64,000 nucleotides of DNA from Sulfurovum sp. UBA5198 (GTDB lineage Bacteria > Campylobacterota > Campylobacteria > Campylobacterales > Sulfurovaceae). Numbering within the stretch: the stretch's first letter is position 1; each line of letters starts with the position of its first letter. The DNA lies in contig DHVW01000012.1 of the NCBI GenBank assembly GCA_002412865.1, positions 1 through 64,000 on the forward strand. Direction: 5' to 3'. A program made the position numbers and the translations under genes. This document shows positions 61,876 through 64,000 of this stretch, piece by piece. The notes below the pieces were generated by a model that was not told where the DNA came from, searched no databases, and saw only the letters and a program-made list of their open reading frames with translations.

Positions 61876-62424
61876 ATGATAAAAACAAAATATTTAAGCT
61901 TTATAGCTATTGCATCAACAGCATTTATGTTTTCGGGCTGCGTGGCTGTCCCAGCTCCTTACTACAACGATGGTTATTATGACAATGGGTATTACAATTC
62001 TACATCAAATGTTGGAGTAGGTTTACTTTCTTATTCCTATCCGTACTATTTCGACAGACCTTACTATTTCTTGGATGGACTCTATTATTATGGTGGGTCT
62101 TACCGCAATGATAATTACTACTATGGAAATAAAATATTTAGACTTGGGCATTATTATGCAGATGGAAATAGATACTATAACGGCAAACGCTACAAAGCAC
62201 AAAATGGCACATATGGATATTACCAAAACAAAACATACTATCAACGTTTAAATCAATATAATAACAGACCAAATATGCAACCACCTGCCATCCAACAAAG
62301 ACGTATAGATAATTCTAAAGTATACAATAGAATAGAGGATACCAATCGTTATCAAAATACAAATACAACTAAACCACGTGCCGTAAAGCAAAGACGTATA
62401 GATAATAATGGATCTATACAGTGA
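61876..62424 (+). CDS. Tyr/Asn-rich lipoprotein
   Basis: A 182-residue lipoprotein with lipobox MFSGC near residue 22. Residues 27-140 are Tyr/Asn/Gly-rich (for example YYNDGYYDNGYYN), similar in texture to YXWGXW-type and other Tyr-rich outer-membrane lipoproteins. The C-terminal third has two QRRIDN copies (near 142 and 173). No catalytic motif. It lies in the tRNA-framed segment, so it may be cargo. Family not recognised. Confidence 0.65.
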   Translation: MIKTKYLSFIAIASTAFMFSGCVAVPAPYYNDGYYDNGYYNSTSNVGVGLLSYSYPYYFDRPYYFLDGLYYYGGSYRNDNYYYGNKIFRLGHYYADGNRYYNGKRYKAQNGTYGYYQNKTYYQRLNQYNNRPNMQPPAIQQRRIDNSKVYNRIEDTNRYQNTNTTKPRAVKQRRIDNNGSIQ

Positions 62425-62724
62425 GGCACAAGATTTAGAGGAACAATGAGACGAGAATTATTTTTTATATGACCTAGGGTTGGATTCACTATTTGATATA
62501 TGTCATACTATAAAATCATATTAACTATAATTATTAAGTACTATTGCCAATAAACATAAAATACTAAACATATTTTGCTATTGTACATAAATATTATTGT
62601 ACCAAATAGTTGATTATGCCTTGGCAGAGTCTCCAAAATAGTTTGTTTTTTGCTTGCTAACAGCCAACTATTTATATTGTTACTACCCGTATAAACGGGC
62701 TATACATGGTTAATTAAAGTTTTT
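62425..62724. other. Non-coding stretch inside the tRNA-framed segment
   Basis: About 300 bp, very AT-rich, with no open frame of useful length on either strand and no clear promoter. A short inverted stretch ACCCGTATAAACGGGC lies near 62684-62700. I see nothing else. Confidence 0.5.
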
Positions 62725-62745
62725 AAATCCCCCCCGACCGCACCA
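62725..62745 (+). repeat. Copy of the tRNA-Leu 3' end (att-like)
   Basis: AAATC7GACCGCACCA equals tRNA-Leu positions 61768-61787 except for one extra C, and the next bases (RTCAAA) also agree. The sequence 5' of it does not resemble a tRNA, so it is not a second gene. Confidence 0.85.
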
Positions 62746-62758
62746 GTCAAAATATACT

Positions 62759-63838
62759 TTAAAATTTATAATCTAGAAAGACTCTTACATTTTCTCTTCC
62801 ATCTGCAATCTTATTATAATATCCTCTAAATGTTAAGCTATCATTATATTCATAACTAGCCATAACTCCACTATTTGACACATACGTATCATCATCACCT
62901 TTTAGCCATAGTTTTTCAATCCCAAAACTCAGACCATTAATACCGACTTTACCAATATTAATACCTAGTTTTAATGCACTACCATTATCGCCAATATCTG
63001 CAATAGTCGAATGCTCTACACTGGTGTACCATGGACCGCCTCCATATAAATTATTAGCTACTACACCAACTGTTTTTGTATAAGCACCGTTTAGGCTAAC
63101 TCCACTAACCTTATCACTAACAAATATTTTTCCTCCGTATATATTGCTAACTTGATTGTTAATATTTTGATTTGCATACTGTGCTGCTATTTCATAATCC
63201 ATTCGTCCTATTTTATTAATATATTGTGCATCAAAGTATATTGTTCTAAGCTCACTTGGTTTTTGATAATACCAGCTACTTAGAACCAAATTATCCATTC
63301 CAGCATACTCTACTCCAGCCATAAACACACCAAGCTTGTCAAATTTTGCTTGATTTTCATCATCCGTTCCAACCGCCATACTATTAATATATCCAGCAGT
63401 TATTTTGGTCTCTTTTATGCTACTATTTACTATTTTTATTCCGCCAAATCGATTTGGTATCATTCCTATATCATCACTATTAGCAAATGGGGTATCAAGT
63501 AGTTGTCTTCCTATGGTTATTTCACTATTTGCATAAAATCCTTTTACAAATGCTTCGCTTAGAAGCAAAACATCATTTTTTACTCCATGTATAAAATATC
63601 CACCATCTCCATTGCTACCACCCTCTACTGCAGAAATTGAGCCTCCAACCAAGATATTATTCCATCTCTTTGTCTCGTATCCGACTGTCGCCCCAATCGC
63701 TAATTCATTACCATTGCCAAGAGTGTCAACTCCATGCTGGTAGCCAACTCTAATATTGCCATGTAGTGTTTCATTCACATCCGCTATTGCGAACGCGGAA
63801 GATAAAACTACCAAACCAAAAACCACTAAACTTTTCAT
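62759..63838 (-). CDS. Outer-membrane porin, Campylobacterota Opr type
   Basis: A 359-residue porin with a signal peptide (MKSLVVFGLVVLSSAFAIA) and alternating beta-strands up to a terminal aromatic residue (VRVFLDYKF), the OMP-insertion signal. SEITIGRQLLDTPFANSDD near residue 100 is typical of the OprD/Opr group. The start at 63838 has AAAAGG upstream; a 19-codon extension is not part of the family. The mature N-terminus starts D-V-N-E-T, itself an extended N-glycosylation sequon. Confidence 0.85.
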   Translation of the reverse strand: MKSLVVFGLVVLSSAFAIADVNETLHGNIRVGYQHGVDTLGNGNELAIGATVGYETKRWNNILVGGSISAVEGGSNGDGGYFIHGVKNDVLLLSEAFVKGFYANSEITIGRQLLDTPFANSDDIGMIPNRFGGIKIVNSSIKETKITAGYINSMAVGTDDENQAKFDKLGVFMAGVEYAGMDNLVLSSWYYQKPSELRTIYFDAQYINKIGRMDYEIAAQYANQNINNQVSNIYGGKIFVSDKVSGVSLNGAYTKTVGVVANNLYGGGPWYTSVEHSTIADIGDNGSALKLGINIGKVGINGLSFGIEKLWLKGDDDTYVSNSGVMASYEYNDSLTFRGYYNKIADGRENVRVFLDYKF

Positions 63839-64000
63839 AATAAACCTTTTAATATTGATACTCTTTATCGTTTTAGTTCCGAAGTATAACATTGGTTTCT
63901 TAAATAAAGATAATGACTATCAAAATAAATGTTTTTTGTGAGGAAGGTTTAGAGAGATGAAAGAAGCGTTATCTTCTTCCTCCAAATTTTAGATATAAAA

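Larger units (their letters stand above)
61788..62745. mobile_element. 0.96-kb segment framed by a tRNA-Leu 3'-end duplication
   Basis: The tRNA-Leu 3' end (left border) and a partial copy at 62725-62745 (right border) frame a segment with one lipoprotein gene and 300 bp of non-coding DNA. Integrases that use tRNA genes leave exactly this arrangement. No integrase remains, so it would be a decayed or satellite element. Confidence 0.5.

Noticed and set aside
62725..62745. A second tRNA gene
   Set aside because: Only the 3' 20 bases match; no anticodon or D arm can be built upstream.
1..64000. CRISPR arrays, transposases, prophage genes
   Set aside because: No regularly spaced repeats, transposase or phage structural genes were seen in either strand.

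Overview
The window is AT-rich, densely packed chromosomal DNA from a member of the Campylobacterota (Epsilonproteobacteria), most likely a Sulfurimonas/Sulfurovum-like free-living form rather than a host-associated Campylobacter or Helicobacter. The clues are a Rieske / cytochrome b / di-haem cytochrome c operon, an isolated atpE with a signal-like N-terminal extension, a GNAT-free housekeeping set typical of the phylum (moaA-queE-queD, LL-DAP-type aminotransferase next to homoserine dehydrogenase, trxB-dapB-purF strings) and strong TATAAT -10 boxes with weak -35 regions. The genus is an inference.

Layout. 1-2.1 kb: DHH phosphoesterase, Rrf2 regulator, rpsO. 2.2-4.9 kb: grpE-dnaK with a HAIR-like (HspR-type) operator upstream and a REPIN-like palindrome between the genes. 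4.9-6.7 kb: YgjP-type metallopeptidase, chorismate-mutase-like protein and a DUF2231 membrane protein. 6.7-19.9 kb: long minus-strand strings with housekeeping genes (truA, lptF/G, pilD, uppS, coaBC, radical SAM, purF, dapB, trxB; trxA; ArsC-like, PhyH-like, yraN, orphan formate-dehydrogenase-like molybdoenzyme, yajQ). 20-22.1 kb: plus-strand HugZ-like, YwbE, Memo-like and pcm genes. 22.1-27.4 kb: P2-type ATPase and a Sau3AI-type restriction-modification pair. 27.5-33.9 kb: hom, aminotransferase, RodZ-like protein, rlmB, rsmI, rpmE, rsmE. 34-38.9 kb: moeA, cytochrome c, two tiny repeat lipoproteins, queD-queE-moaA. 39-44.6 kb: petABC, an unknown gene, mnmG. 44.6-49.2 kb: an inserted island. 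49.3-61.6 kb: ribE, CDF transporter, hemD, a 6S-RNA-like transcript, purD, lptD, J-domain protein, pnp, Cys-rich peptide pair, GMC oxidoreductase, atpE. 61.7-63.9 kb: tRNA-Leu with a duplicated 3' end 1 kb downstream, then a porin.

The most striking observations are: (1) two adjacent small lipoproteins that consist almost wholly of extended bacterial N-glycosylation sequons (D/E-x-N-x-S/T; 8 and 5 copies), with five more in the tails of a DUF2231 protein and of the RodZ-like protein, suggesting dedicated glycan-carrier surfaces for a PglB-type system; (2) a 4.6-kb island between mnmG and ribE bounded by a 113-bp direct repeat (11 mismatches, no gaps) that copies the divergent mnmG/ribE promoter and the first 23 codons of mnmG. 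The truncated mnmG copy now serves as a 28-codon leader whose stop overlaps the start of an ATP-grasp gene, which is itself coupled to a GNAT-BKACE (DUF849) fusion; this cassette looks like an undescribed acyl-transfer pathway; (3) a tRNA-Leu 3'-end duplication that frames a one-gene mini-island; (4) a perfect inverted repeat covering both the -10 box and ribosome binding site of petA.

No database or folding program was available; family names come from motifs read by eye, and the functional links are inferences unless stated otherwise.
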